A DNA stretch of 64,000 bases from CAVRTM01 sp963696105 (GTDB taxonomy: Bacteria; Actinomycetota; Actinomycetes; Actinomycetales; Dermatophilaceae), in the NCBI GenBank assembly GCA_963696105.1, contig CAVOIP010000002.1:62001-126000 (forward strand). The letters run 5' to 3'. The position numbers and the translations under genes are program-made. The notes beneath the pieces were generated by a model that saw only the letters and a program-made list of their open reading frames with translations, searched no databases and was not told the origin of the DNA. How positions within the stretch are numbered: the first letter of the stretch is position 1; each line of letters begins with the position of its first letter. Positions 7,959 through 17,233 of the stretch are shown here, piece by piece.

Positions 7959-9026
7959 TCAGCGGGTGGTCGAACCCACCCAGCGGTCGACCACGGCCGT
8001 GGCCGAACCATCGTCGATGGCGCGCTCCGCGCGGTCCATCCCGGCTCGGACGGCGGCCGTGAAGGCGGCCGTGTCGCTGCCCCGGTCCGGCACCGTCAGC
8101 GCCAGGGCCACACCGGCGTTCAGCACCACGGCGTCGCGCACCGGCCCGGCCGCGCCGGCGAGCACGTCCTTGACCACCCCCGCGTTGTGCACCGCGTCCC
8201 CGCCCCGAAGCGTCTCCAGCGGGCTCCGGGACAGGCCCAGGTCCTCGGGCACGAGCACGTGTTGCCGCACCTGGCCGCCGCGCACCCACCACACCGACGA
8301 CGTGGTCGAGATGGTGAGCTCGTCGAGGCCGTCGTCACCGCGGAAGACCACGGCGTCCTTGCCCCGGCCGGCGAAGACGCCGGCGATCAGGGGCGCCATC
8401 CGCAGGTCGGCCACCCCGACCGCGGCAAAGGTGGGCTGCGCCGGGTTGGTCAGCGGACCGAGGAAGTTGAACGCCGTCCCGATGCCCAGGTCGCGGCGCG
8501 CGGCCGCGGTGTGACGAAAGGACGGGTGGAAGGTCTGGGCGAAACAGAACGTGATGCCGGCCTCGAGCGCCACCTCAGCCACCCGTTCCGGGCTCAACCT
8601 CAGGTTGACCCCGAGGGCCTCGAGCACGTCCGCGGACCCCGATGAGGAGGAGGCGGCCCGGTTGCCGTGCTTGACCACGCGCACACCGGTGGCGGCGGCC
8701 ACGATCGAGGCCATCGTGGAGATGTTGACGGTGTGCGCCCGGTCACCACCGGTGCCGACGATGTCCAGGCTCGGCCCGGCCACCTCGATCCGGTTGGCGT
8801 GCGCCAGCATGGTGTCGGCCAGCCCGCGCATCTCGGCGACCGTCTCACCCTTGGCCCGCAGCGCCACCAGGAACCCGGCGACCTGGGCCGGGCTGGCCTC
8901 GGCACCCATGATCTGGTCCATGGCCCAGCCCGAGGCCTCCGCCGTCAGGTCCTGCCCGGCCAGCAGCGAGGTGAAGACCGCCGGCCAGGTCGTGGTCGCA
9001 GCCCCCGCCGGCAGGTCAGTGGACAC
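7959..9026 (-). CDS. trpD: Anthranilate phosphoribosyltransferase
   Basis: A 355-residue enzyme joining anthranilate to PRPP in tryptophan synthesis. GTGGD near residues 92-96 is the PRPP glycine-rich loop; KHGNRAASS near 117-126 is the second phosphate loop; GPLTNPA near 192-198 and the acidic DGLDE near 228-232 (magnesium) are also present. Length is normal for TrpD. The start is GTG at 9026, overlapping the end of the upstream receiver-like gene by 11 bases, so the two are probably cotranscribed. No other trp gene is nearby. In M. tuberculosis trpD is likewise divergent from ctaE. Confidence 0.95.
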   Translation of the reverse strand: MSTDLPAGAATTTWPAVFTSLLAGQDLTAEASGWAMDQIMGAEASPAQVAGFLVALRAKGETVAEMRGLADTMLAHANRIEVAGPSLDIVGTGGDRAHTVNISTMASIVAAATGVRVVKHGNRAASSSSGSADVLEALGVNLRLSPERVAEVALEAGITFCFAQTFHPSFRHTAAARRDLGIGTAFNFLGPLTNPAQPTFAAVGVADLRMAPLIAGVFAGRGKDAVVFRGDDGLDELTISTTSSVWWVRGGQVRQHVLVPEDLGLSRSPLETLRGGDAVHNAGVVKDVLAGAAGPVRDAVVLNAGVALALTVPDRGSDTAAFTAAVRAGMDRAERAIDDGSATAVVDRWVGSTTR

Positions 9027-9507
9027 GGGCTCCCACAGCGGCCGACGCGCCGGCGGCCCGACCCAGGTCGGCCACGGCCGTGGCGAGGGACATCGGGTCC
9101 AGGGGCTGGGGCACGGCCAGGTCGGCCTGCGACCACGCGGCCAGCCAGCCGTCCTGTGGGCGCCCGGTGAGTACCAGGACCGCCGGGCACTCGAAGATCT
9201 CGTTCTTCAGCTGGCGGCAGAGGCCCAGACCCCCGACCGGCGCGGCTTCCCCGTCCAGGATCAGCAGGTCGAACGCACCGGTCTCGACCGCCTCGACCAC
9301 CGCGGGAGCGGTGGCGCACTCGCGCCAGCTGACGACCTCGACGTCGCGGGCGGGACGGCGGCCGACGGCCACCCGGACCGCGTCGCGGGTGCTGCTGTCG
9401 TCGCTGTAGAGCAGGGCCGAGATGCGATGGATGACACCGGTGCCCGGGGCCGCGGCGGACCCACCCTGCATGGACGGTGCCGACGACGAGGCGGAGGAAG
9501 CGGTCAT
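9016..9507 (-). CDS. Atypical receiver-domain (response-regulator-like) protein
   Basis: A 163-residue single-domain protein with a CheY-like fold. The acidic pair SDD occurs at the end of strand 1 and a candidate phospho-acceptor Asp in LLILDGEA at strand 3. VLTG supplies the Thr of strand 4. The normally invariant Lys before Pro at strand 5 is replaced by Gln (VPQPLDP), so phosphorylation signalling may be altered. There is no output domain. Start ATG at 9507 is supported by a TAGCAT box 7 bases upstream. It is encoded with trpD and divergent from ctaE; this location is conserved in several actinobacteria as far as I recall. Confidence 0.7.
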   Translation of the reverse strand: MTASSASSSAPSMQGGSAAAPGTGVIHRISALLYSDDSSTRDAVRVAVGRRPARDVEVVSWRECATAPAVVEAVETGAFDLLILDGEAAPVGGLGLCRQLKNEIFECPAVLVLTGRPQDGWLAAWSQADLAVPQPLDPMSLATAVADLGRAAGASAAVGARVH

Positions 9508-9514
9508 GGCGCAG

Positions 9515-9520
9515 ATGCTA
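9515..9520 (-). promoter_or_regulatory. -10 element TAGCAT of a leaderless promoter
   Basis: TAGCAT on the minus strand, 7 bases upstream of the ATG at 9507 of the receiver-like gene, in the divergent region shared with ctaE. Confidence 0.5.
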
Positions 9521-9593
9521 CCGGTGTGGGGTCCCCCACACCTGTGCACCCGGCGGGGGGTCGCTGGGGCGCCCTGATGGGAATAGGGCAATA

Positions 9594-10268
9594 ATGGCGC
9601 CTGTGGCGACCGCATCAGCAGTTCACTCCAGCTCCCCAGGCCCCTCGTCGGGCACCCTTCCCGTCCATGGGCCGGTCACCCGGCCCAACATGGTCTCGGT
9701 GGGCACCATCGTGTGGCTCTCCAGCGAGCTCATGTTCTTCGCGGGGCTCTTCGCGATGTACTTCACGATCCGCTCGGTCTCCCCCGGGCTCTGGGCCGAG
9801 AAGACCGCGCACCTGAACGTGCCCTACGCGACGGCCAACACCCTGGTCCTCGTGATCTCGTCGGTCTGGTGCCAGCTCGGTGTCTTCAAGGCCGAGCACG
9901 GCCAGCCGGCACGCACCGGCTCGCTGCTGCAGGTCGGCAAGTGGGGCATGCGCGAGTGGTACGTATTGACCTACATCTTCGGCGCGATCTTCGTGTCCGG
10001 CCAGATCACCGAGTACGCCACGCTGGTGCACGAGGGCACCACGATCGCCTCCGACGCCTACGGGTCCGTCTTCTACCTCACGACCGGCTTCCACGGCCTG
10101 CACGTCACCGGCGGCCTGCTCGCGTTCCTGCTGATCATCGGCCGCACCTTCACGACGCGGCGCTACACCCACTCGCAGGCAACCGGGGCCATCGTCACGT
10201 CGTACTACTGGCACTTCGTCGACGTGGTCTGGATCGCCCTGTTCGCCACGATCTACCTGCTGAAGTGA
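9594..10268 (+). CDS. ctaE: Cytochrome c oxidase subunit III
   Basis: A 224-residue membrane protein with five predicted membrane helices, the short actinobacterial form of subunit III of the aa3 oxidase. TRPNMVSVGTIVWLSSELMFF, of which the E and M are conserved, and TTGFHGLHVTGG are diagnostic. It stabilises the catalytic subunit CtaD, which is encoded at 17.2-19.0 kb. The ATG at 9594 is preceded by AGGG at 9585-9588 (spacing 5); a GTG at 9603 is an alternative. It heads the ctaE-qcrC-qcrA-qcrB operon. Confidence 0.93.
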   Translation: MAPVATASAVHSSSPGPSSGTLPVHGPVTRPNMVSVGTIVWLSSELMFFAGLFAMYFTIRSVSPGLWAEKTAHLNVPYATANTLVLVISSVWCQLGVFKAEHGQPARTGSLLQVGKWGMREWYVLTYIFGAIFVSGQITEYATLVHEGTTIASDAYGSVFYLTTGFHGLHVTGGLLAFLLIIGRTFTTRRYTHSQATGAIVTSYYWHFVDVVWIALFATIYLLK

Positions 10269-10323
10269 CTCCAGACATGACGACCTCGACGCCCATGACC
10301 GCTCGACGCTCAAGGACCGCACT

Positions 10324-11103
10324 GTGAATGCTCTGGCCGCCCGTCGCCGCCACCCGGCCGCGATCGTCATCCTCCTGCTGCTCGGTCTGGTGGTGACCGG
10401 GGGGATCTACGCCTTGGTGGCGCCCAAGCCCGCACAGGCGGCCGTCGCCAGCGCCGACGACGTCACCGCGGGCAAGAAGCTCTTCCTCGCCAACTGCTCC
10501 ACCTGCCACGGCGCCAACGCCGAGGGCGGCAAGGCCGGCCCGAGTCTGGCGGGCGTCGGTGCCGCCGCGGTGGACTTCCAGGTCGGGACCGGCCGCATGC
10601 CGCTGTCCAACCCGGGCGTGCAGGCCGTGCGCAAGCCCAACAAGTTCACCGACCAGGAGACCAAGCAGCTCGCGGCGTACGTCGCGTCGCTGTCCCCCGG
10701 TCCTGCCATCCCCGAGGCGACGTACACCTCGGGTGAGGGCGACATCGCCAAGGGCGGCGAGCTGTTCCGCGTCAACTGCGCCATGTGTCACAACTACGCC
10801 GGCTCCGGTGGCGCCCTGACCCGCGGCAAGTTCGCCCCGTCCCTCCACCACGTGACGGGCACCCACATCTACGAGGCGATGGTCTCGGGGCCGCAGTCGA
10901 TGCCTGTGTTCAACGACGCCAACATCAGCCCGGAGAACAAGCGGGACATCATCGCCTTCCTGCACAACGAAGACAAGAACGTGAACGTCGGCGGCCTCAA
11001 CCTGGGCAACTTCGGCCCGGTCTCCGAAGGGCTGCTGGCCTGGACCTTCGGCATCGGTGTCCTCATCGCGCTGTCCGTGTGGCTGGGCAAGAAGGCGGCC
11101 TGA
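10324..11103 (+). CDS. qcrC: Cytochrome bc1 (bcc) complex dihaem cytochrome c subunit
   Basis: A 259-residue membrane-anchored dihaem cytochrome c. One membrane helix lies at residues 12-31 and another near 238-255. Two CxxCH haem-binding motifs are at C58-H62 and C152-H156, each in its own cytochrome c domain, so this is the fused cc subunit that replaces soluble cytochrome c in actinobacteria. It passes electrons directly from the bc complex to the CuA centre of CtaC in the supercomplex. GTG start at 10324, 55 bases after ctaE. Confidence 0.95.
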   Translation: MNALAARRRHPAAIVILLLLGLVVTGGIYALVAPKPAQAAVASADDVTAGKKLFLANCSTCHGANAEGGKAGPSLAGVGAAAVDFQVGTGRMPLSNPGVQAVRKPNKFTDQETKQLAAYVASLSPGPAIPEATYTSGEGDIAKGGELFRVNCAMCHNYAGSGGALTRGKFAPSLHHVTGTHIYEAMVSGPQSMPVFNDANISPENKRDIIAFLHNEDKNVNVGGLNLGNFGPVSEGLLAWTFGIGVLIALSVWLGKKAA

Positions 11104-11172
11104 GATGACTCCACGCACCCTCTCCCCTGACGAGCGACAGCAGCCCGGCGAACCGACAGGATCCCTCTCCCG

Positions 11173-12264
11173 ATGACCGACAACGGCACCCCCCAGCAGC
11201 CGGGCGGCGACGCCGCCCGTGCCGGCGACCACGACAGCTCCCCCGTCCCGCTCGACCAGGGACACATCGAGGGCGCCGGCGGCATCCCGGCGCGGTTCGC
11301 CGACCCGGGCCTTCCGCCCCACGTGCACCGCGAGGCCGACCTCAGCGAGAAGGCTGCACGCAAGGCCGAGAAGCAGGTCGCGACGATGTTCACGATCTCC
11401 ATCGTGGCGACCCTGCTGTTCATCGTGGCCTACTTCGCCATCCCCCAGGACCGCCTCGCCTACGTGCCCTACATCGGCCAGGCGTCGCTCTCCAACCTCA
11501 GCCTCGGTCTGACGCTGGCGATCAGCCTGCTGTTCATCGGCCTCGGCGCGGTGCACTGGGCCAAGACCCTGATGCCCGACGAGGAGGTCGTGGAGCTGCG
11601 CCACCCGCAGCGCTCGACCGATGCCGACCGGCAGGCCGCGGTGGACGGTGTCTACGCCGGCGGTGAGGCGGCCCAGCTCGGTCGCCGCCCCCTGATCAAG
11701 TACACCCTCGGGGGCGCGCTCGGGCTCTTCGCCATCCCCCTGGTCCTGCAGATGGTCGGCGGTCTCGGCCCGCTGCCGGGCAACGCGCTCTCGACCACCA
11801 TGTGGCGCAGAGGCCTTCGGCTCATGCGCGACCCGGAGATGCTGCCGATCAAGGCCTCCGACGTCACCATCGGCTCGGTCTACCACGTCATGCCCGAGGG
11901 CCTCGACAAGCAGCCGGACATCCTGGAGCAGAAGGCCAAGGCCGCAGTGCTCCTCATGCGCCTGGACCCCAGCGACCTCAAGGTCCCCAAGGCCCGCGCG
12001 TGGGGCTACCAGGGCATCGTGGCCTACTCCAAGATCTGCACCCACGTCGGTTGCCCGGTCGGGCTGTACGAGCAGCAGACGCACCACCTGCTCTGCCCGT
12101 GCCACCAGTCGACCTTCGACGTGACGCAGGACTGCAAGGTGATCTTCGGCCCCGCCAAGCGGCCGCTGCCGCAGCTGCCCATCACCGTAGACAATGAGGG
12201 ATACTTGGTGGCTGCCTCGGCTTTCCATGAAGCCGTCGGCCCGAGCTTCTGGGAGCGTGGATGA
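11173..12264 (+). CDS. qcrA: Rieske iron-sulfur subunit of the bcc complex
   Basis: A 363-residue protein with three membrane helices (about 71-90, 110-128 and 177-197), as is usual for actinobacterial QcrA and unlike the single helix of proteobacterial Rieske proteins. The 2Fe-2S ligands are C289 and H291 in CTHVGC and C308 and H311 in CPCH. It takes electrons from menaquinol at the Qo site. Start ATG 11173 lies 69 bases after qcrC. The stop overlaps the qcrB start (ATGA). Confidence 0.95.
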   Translation: MTDNGTPQQPGGDAARAGDHDSSPVPLDQGHIEGAGGIPARFADPGLPPHVHREADLSEKAARKAEKQVATMFTISIVATLLFIVAYFAIPQDRLAYVPYIGQASLSNLSLGLTLAISLLFIGLGAVHWAKTLMPDEEVVELRHPQRSTDADRQAAVDGVYAGGEAAQLGRRPLIKYTLGGALGLFAIPLVLQMVGGLGPLPGNALSTTMWRRGLRLMRDPEMLPIKASDVTIGSVYHVMPEGLDKQPDILEQKAKAAVLLMRLDPSDLKVPKARAWGYQGIVAYSKICTHVGCPVGLYEQQTHHLLCPCHQSTFDVTQDCKVIFGPAKRPLPQLPITVDNEGYLVAASAFHEAVGPSFWERG

Positions 12265-14111
12265 GCACCTCAACCAGTCCGAAGGGTGCGGCGGGGCTGC
12301 GCACCGACGACTCGAAGCCTGACACCACGCACGGCCCCGTAGCCCGGGGCGTCGGCGGCGTGGCCGGGTGGATGGACGACCGCACAGGCGCCGGCAAGCC
12401 GGTCGGCTACCTGATGAAGAAGGTCTTCCCCGACCACTGGTCGTTCATGCTCGGCGAGATCGCGATGTACTCGCTGCTCGTGCTGCTGCTGTCGGGCACG
12501 TTCCTGACGTTCTGGTTCGTCCCGAGCTCGGGCCTGGTCCCCTACGACGGCTCCTACATCCCGCTGCGCGGCGTCGTGATGAGCGAGGCCTACCGCTCCG
12601 CGCTCGACATCTCGTTCGACGTCCGCGGTGGCCTCATCATCCGGCAGATCCACCACTGGGCCGCCCTGCTGTTCACCGTGTCGATCATGGTGCACATGTT
12701 CCGGGTCTTCTTCACCGGCGCGTTCCGCAAGCCGCGTGAGATCAACTGGGTGATCGGCACCCTGCTGTCGATGCTCGGCATCGTCGAGGGCTTCACCGGC
12801 TACTCCCTGCCGGACGACCTGCTCTCGGGCACCGGCCTCCGCGCGGCGGAGGGCTTCATGCGCTCGATCCCGGTGATCGGCTCCTACGTCTCGTTCTTCG
12901 TCTTCGGTGGCGCGTTCCCGGGCGAGAAGATCATTCCGCGCCTGTTCACCGTGCACGTGCTGCTGCTGCCGGCCATCATCGTCGGCCTGTTCATCGCGCA
13001 CCTCATGCTCGTGCTCGTGCACAAGCACACCCAGTACCCCGGGCCGGGCCGCACCAACGACAACGTGGTCGGCTACCCGCTGATGCCGGTCTACACCGCC
13101 AAGGCCGGCGGCTTCTTCTTCATCGTCTTCGGCGTGATCGCCCTGATGGCAGGGCTGTTCACCCTGAACCCGGTGTGGATGTACGGCCCCTACGACCCGT
13201 CCCCGGTGACGGCGGGCTCGCAGCCTGACTGGTACATGGGCTTTGCCGACGGTGCGCTGCGACTGGTGCCCGGCTTCCTGGAGTTCACCGCGTGGGGCTT
13301 CACGTTCAGCTTCAACATCTTCATCCCGGCGATCATGCTCATCCCCGTGGTCTACGGGCTGGCCGGCGCCTACCCGTTCCTCGAGGCCTGGGTCACCGGC
13401 GACAAGCGGGAGCACCACCTGCTGGACCGCCCGCGCAACGCCCCCACCCGCACCGGCCTCGGCGTCATGGCCCTGGTCTTCTACGGCCTGCTGTTCATCG
13501 CCGCCGGTAACGACATCATCGCGATCCGGTTGGGGTTGTCGATCAACGACATCACCAACATGCTGCGGCTCGGCATCTTCGTCCTGCCCCCGCTCTCCTT
13601 CTGGGTCACGAAGCGGATCTGCATGAGCCTGCAGCGACGTGATCGTGAGCTCGTGCTGCACGGCCGGGAGACCGGTCGCATCGTGCGCACCGCCGAGGGC
13701 AAGTTCTTCGAGGTGCACGAGGCGCTCGGCGAGCACGAGCGCTGGCGTCTGGTGCAGCACGAGACGCTGGAGCCGCTCGAGCTGCGGGCGTCCGTGGACA
13801 GCAACGGCGTCCGCCGCTCCGGCGCCCTCATGGAGCGGGCGCGCGCCAAGGTGTCGAGCTTCTACTTCTCCGACCGAATCCCCGCCGTCACCCCGGTGGA
13901 GCTCGCGGCGGCCCACCACGACGGTGCCGCACACGAGGCGCTGGCGACGACGGCCGCCTCACCCGAGTGGAACCGCCAGCTGCACGGCGGGGCCGACGAG
14001 CGGGCGGAGACCGACGCCTACGCACCGCACGCCCACGAGAACGGCGAGGGCCGCGAGGGCCGCGAGGCCCGTGAGGCGGACCCCGACGCGGAGACCACTG
14101 CGACGCGCTGA
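12261..14111 (+). CDS. qcrB: Cytochrome b subunit of the bcc complex
   Basis: A 616-residue membrane protein with the cytochrome b fold (at least eight helices). Haem ligand histidines are visible in IHHWAALLF and VHMF (near residues 132-148) and in FTVHVLLL and IAHLML (near 230-250). A C-terminal extension of about 150 hydrophilic residues ends in an acidic, Arg/Glu/His-rich tail. QcrB oxidises menaquinol and is the target of imidazopyridine drugs in mycobacteria. It is the last gene of the operon and is followed by a strong hairpin. Confidence 0.95.
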   Translation: MSTSTSPKGAAGLRTDDSKPDTTHGPVARGVGGVAGWMDDRTGAGKPVGYLMKKVFPDHWSFMLGEIAMYSLLVLLLSGTFLTFWFVPSSGLVPYDGSYIPLRGVVMSEAYRSALDISFDVRGGLIIRQIHHWAALLFTVSIMVHMFRVFFTGAFRKPREINWVIGTLLSMLGIVEGFTGYSLPDDLLSGTGLRAAEGFMRSIPVIGSYVSFFVFGGAFPGEKIIPRLFTVHVLLLPAIIVGLFIAHLMLVLVHKHTQYPGPGRTNDNVVGYPLMPVYTAKAGGFFFIVFGVIALMAGLFTLNPVWMYGPYDPSPVTAGSQPDWYMGFADGALRLVPGFLEFTAWGFTFSFNIFIPAIMLIPVVYGLAGAYPFLEAWVTGDKREHHLLDRPRNAPTRTGLGVMALVFYGLLFIAAGNDIIAIRLGLSINDITNMLRLGIFVLPPLSFWVTKRICMSLQRRDRELVLHGRETGRIVRTAEGKFFEVHEALGEHERWRLVQHETLEPLELRASVDSNGVRRSGALMERARAKVSSFYFSDRIPAVTPVELAAAHHDGAAHEALATTAASPEWNRQLHGGADERAETDAYAPHAHENGEGREGREAREADPDAETTATR

Positions 14112-14125
14112 CCGCTGCCGCATCG

Positions 14126-14164
14126 ACGACGGCCCCTCCCCGCTTTCGCGGGAGGGGCCGTCGT
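14126..14164 (+). terminator. Terminator hairpin after qcrB
   Basis: A 15-base perfect stem (14126-14140 with 14150-14164) made of GC-rich arms with a 9-base loop begins 15 bases after the qcrB stop. There is no T-run, as is usual for intrinsic terminators in this group. Confidence 0.75.
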
Positions 14165-14279
14165 GCGTTCTCCGGTCCTGGAGGCTCTCGCCCGTCCGCC
14201 GGGACAGTGACCCGTGGACCTCCTCCCCACCCCCCGGCGCCACTCCCAGCGGCGGCGTCATGCGTGGGAGGGTGGACCG

Positions 14280-14630
14280 GTGCTGATGACGCAGGAGGAG
14301 TTCGAGGAGGCCGTGAGTGACGCCCTGGACGCCGTTCCCGCCGACCTGCTCGACCTGATGGACAACGTCGTCTTCCTGTGCGAGGACGAGCCACCGGCGC
14401 AGGACCCGGACCTGCTGGGCGTGTACGACGGCGTGCCGCTCACCGAGCGCGACAGCTTCTGGGCGGCGGGGTCGCTCCCCGACCGCATCACGATCTTCCG
14501 CGGCCCCACGTTGCGCATGTGTGCCACGCGCGAGGAGGTGCTGCACGAGGTCGCGGTCACCGTCGTGCACGAGATCGCCCACCACTTCGGCATCGATGAC
14601 CACCGCCTGCATGAGCTCGGCTGGTCCTGA
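14280..14630 (+). CDS. Minimal zincin-type metallopeptidase (PF06262-like)
   Basis: A protein of about 116 residues. HEIAHHFGIDDHRLHELG near the C-terminus contains HExxH followed by a downstream His, the minimal metal site of the zincin_1 family (MMP-like fold). The segment LGVYDGVPLTER is also conserved in this family. The function is unknown; whether it is proteolytic is unproven. GTG at 14280 is chosen because GGGAGGG (14266-14272) lies 7 bases upstream; ATG at 14286 is the alternative. Confidence 0.8.
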   Translation: MLMTQEEFEEAVSDALDAVPADLLDLMDNVVFLCEDEPPAQDPDLLGVYDGVPLTERDSFWAAGSLPDRITIFRGPTLRMCATREEVLHEVAVTVVHEIAHHFGIDDHRLHELGWS

Positions 14631-14764
14631 GCTCGCCGGCACGCTGACGTCTCGCGGGGGGCCCCAGCTCTGACTGCAGCAGCCGGTCCAACCGGCTGTT
14701 CGACCTGGTCCGGCATCACGGTCCGGCATACGCGCGAGCCCGCTGGTCGGCAGAAGGGGCCGCC

Positions 14765-15322
14765 GTGGGAGAGCTGATCGTGGTGACGGGGCCGCCGGGC
14801 GCGGGCAAGTCCACGGTTGCTGCACTGCTGGCCGATCGCGTCACCCCGAGCGCCCTGGTCTGCGGCGATGACGTCTTCGGCTTCCTGCGCAAGGGTGCGG
14901 TCCTGCCGTGGCTGCCCGAAGCGCAGTCCCAGAACATGGCAGTCACCGAGGCCGCGGCGGCGGCCGCCGGCCGGTTGGCTCGTCACTGCGACGTGGTCTA
15001 CGACGGAGTCCTCGGCCCCTGGTTCCTGCCCACCTTCGTCGACAGGTCGACGCTCGCGCGGGTCCACTACGCGATTCTTCTCCCGCCGCTGGACGTGTGT
15101 CTTCGCCGGGTCCGGGACCGCACCGGGCACGGGTTCACCGACCTCGACGCCGCCGAACACCTGTGGTCCGACTTCCAGAACGCGGCCATCGACCCGCGGC
15201 ACGTGCTGCGCGAGGTCGCTACCGCCACCGAGCTCGCAGACCGCGTCATCGAACGTGCACAGGCCGCCACCATCGCCGTCGCCAGAGCCCGCCCGCCCCT
15301 GTCAGCCGCCACGCCGAGCTGA
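14765..15322 (+). CDS. P-loop kinase-like ATPase (AAA/zeta-toxin-like fold)
   Basis: A 185-residue protein with a Walker A motif GPPGAGKST at residues 9-17, an acidic CGDDVFGF where small-molecule kinases bind their substrate, and an Arg-rich lid (CLRRVRDRTGHG). Length and layout resemble chloramphenicol phosphotransferase, gluconate-kinase and zeta-toxin-type kinases, but the substrate cannot be named. No antitoxin-like partner is next to it. Start GTG at 14765 follows AAGGGG. Confidence 0.7.
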   Translation: MGELIVVTGPPGAGKSTVAALLADRVTPSALVCGDDVFGFLRKGAVLPWLPEAQSQNMAVTEAAAAAAGRLARHCDVVYDGVLGPWFLPTFVDRSTLARVHYAILLPPLDVCLRRVRDRTGHGFTDLDAAEHLWSDFQNAAIDPRHVLREVATATELADRVIERAQAATIAVARARPPLSAATPS

Positions 15323-15398
15323 CCGTCGAGGACCGGTGGAGAAGGACGCTCGGCGCCGCCAAGTCGCACCACGAGCCGAAACATCGGATGCCCCCACG

Positions 15399-16668
15399 TC
15401 AGGCCAGGGCGCTCTGGGCCTTCCAGCCGGCGTAGCTGTAGACCCACACCCCGATGCCCTCGGTGGGCTTGAAGGCGCGGGTCGAGCCGGTGAACTTCAC
15501 CACGTCGCCCATCTTGGAATGGGTGAACATCCACTCGGCATCGGCCGGCGCCATGTTGGTGCAGCCGTGCGACACGTTCGCGGTCCCCTGGGCCGATGTC
15601 GACCACGGCGCGGAGTGGATGAACTCCCCCGTCCAGGTCAGGCGCATGTTCCACTTGGTGTGGATCTTGTAGTAGTTCGGGTCGCCCTTGGGGATGCCGA
15701 CCGTCGCCGAGTCCATCGTCAGCGCGCTGCTGCGCTCGATGATCACCTTGGTGCCGTAACGGGTTTCGGTCTTCGGCCCCGGCCTGCCGGTGCTCACCTT
15801 GAACGTCCGGAGGGTGCGCCCATCCTGGGTGACCGTCATCCGGTGCGTCTTCATGTCCACCGTGCTGACCATCGCCGAGCCGATCGTGAAGCTCGTCGAG
15901 GCGTCGTTGCCGACGTACTTGCCTGCACCGGTCTGCACACCCGTGAGCGGCGCCGACAACGTCACGCGGGTGCCCGGCTTCCAGAAGGCGGCCGGCCGCC
16001 ACATCAGCTGGCGGTCGTCCAGCCAGCCCCACGACCCCGTCTGCCTCGGGGAGGTGCTCACCTTCACCCGCTTCTCCACCTCGGCCCGCATCGCCTTGGT
16101 CATCACCTGGGAGTCGAACTGCACGATCACCGGCATGCCGACACCGACCGTGCCTCCGTTGGGGATGACGGTGTACGTCGCCGTGACGGCCGGCTTGACG
16201 GTCCGGAACGTCGACGTCGTGGTCGAGGCGGTGCCGTCGGGACCAGCGCTCTTCACCGTGACGGTGTAGGAGGTGTCAGGGCGAAGCAGCCCCGAGGATG
16301 CCCACGCGGACGACTTCTCCGCTCATCGCCCCGGGCACAGCCCGACCGGTGGCGTCCTTCACCATGACCGACTGCAACGTCCCGCTGGTCGCGACCACGG
16401 TCACCGGGTCATCCGGCCGGACACCGGTGGCGCGGTCGGCCGGGACCGTCTTCAGCACTGCGGGAGTCGTCTGCGGGGATGGCGCCGCCTGGCTCGAGCT
16501 CGACGGGGCGCCGGTGGCTTTCCCGCCGCTCGCTCCCCCGCCGTGCGCCGAGCTGGTGGCGCCGTTGTTGCACGCGCTGGACAGCAGCACCGCAGCCATC
16601 AGGAGACCGGCGCTGCCCCAAGCGCGTCCCGACCGAACCACGTTCTTCCCCACGTCCCACGACCTCAC
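15399..16668 (-). pseudogene. L,D-transpeptidase lipoprotein (Ig-like + YkuD), one frameshift
   Basis: The two reading frames together give one normal lipoprotein L,D-transpeptidase. The 5' part (16276-16668) has a signal sequence and lipobox LSSAC, a Ser/Gly linker and the first strands of an Ig-like domain. The 3' part (15399 to about 16300) has the second Ig-like domain and a YkuD domain ending in HSAPW...SHGCTN, with the catalytic Cys in SHGC. Near 16300-16320 the frame changes; reading the other frame restores WASSGLLRPDTSY, the conserved strand of these Ig domains, so about one base is wrong. The enzyme makes 3-3 cross-links in peptidoglycan. Confidence 0.85.
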
Positions 16669-16779
16669 GCATCCGCGGCTCTCGCCGACGTTGAAAGCAA
16701 CGGCCCTCCCGGGGGCCGGTTCACCGGCATGACGCCTGGCACGTGGAGGTGCTGGACATCACCGCCCGCATCACACAAA

Positions 16780-16820
16780 CGACGCAGGCCGGACCAGATT
16801 ACCCGGCCCGGCCTGCGTCG
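16780..16820 (-). terminator. Terminator hairpin after ctaF
   Basis: A perfect 13-base stem (16780-16792 with 16808-16820) and 15-base loop, placed 10 bases beyond the ctaF stop. It ends the ctaC-ctaD-ctaF unit on the minus strand. Confidence 0.75.
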
Positions 16821-16829
16821 ATGTGGTTC

Positions 16830-17230
16830 TCAGACGGCGTTTTCCCCGCGGAAGTACTCGAAGGTCCATCCGACCAACGCCATGCCACCGACGACGCCGC
16901 CGATGATGAGCAGCCACCACCCGACGGCCAGGCCCAGGAACATCAGCGCAGCACCCGCGGCCAGCGGCAGCGGCCACCAGCTGTGCGGGCTGAAGAAGCC
17001 GTACTCGCCCTCGGCCGCCGCGATCGGAGCTGCCGGGTCGTCCTCGGGCCGGTCGTCCAGCTTGCGGGCGGTCCACCAGAGGTAGAACCCGACGAGCGCG
17101 ACAGCCCGGCGGTGAGGAACAGGCCGGCGACACCGACCGGCTCCTTCCAGTGGGTGAGGTAGCCGTAGATGATGGCGAACGGGGTGAAGATGAACGCCCC
17201 ACCGCCGAACAGCCAGTTCTCGACCTTCAT
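16830..17230 (-). pseudogene. ctaF: Cytochrome c oxidase subunit IV, actinobacterial type, one frameshift
   Basis: Intact protein can be read in two frames: MKVENWLFGGGAFIFTPFAI at the start, then after a frame change near 17110 a segment beginning VGFYLWWTARKLDD and finishing near FRGENAV. The joined product of about 133 residues has four membrane helices and matches CtaF, the small subunit found only in actinobacterial aa3 oxidases. The start at 17230 lies only 3 bases after the ctaD stop. A single-base error is more likely than loss, because ctaC, ctaD and ctaF work as one complex. Confidence 0.85.
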
Positions 17231-17233
17231 GGC

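Noticed and set aside
12270..13934. A 554-codon open frame opposite qcrB (and similar long frames opposite many genes, e.g. 10195-12273, 27887-29299, 46965-48068)
   Set aside because: Antisense frames are open because of the GC-rich third positions. They are Asp/Arg/Gly/His-rich without family motifs, while the opposite strand carries known proteins.
14765..15322. Zeta-type toxin of a toxin-antitoxin pair
   Set aside because: Only the P-loop fold is similar; no small antitoxin gene overlaps or adjoins it.
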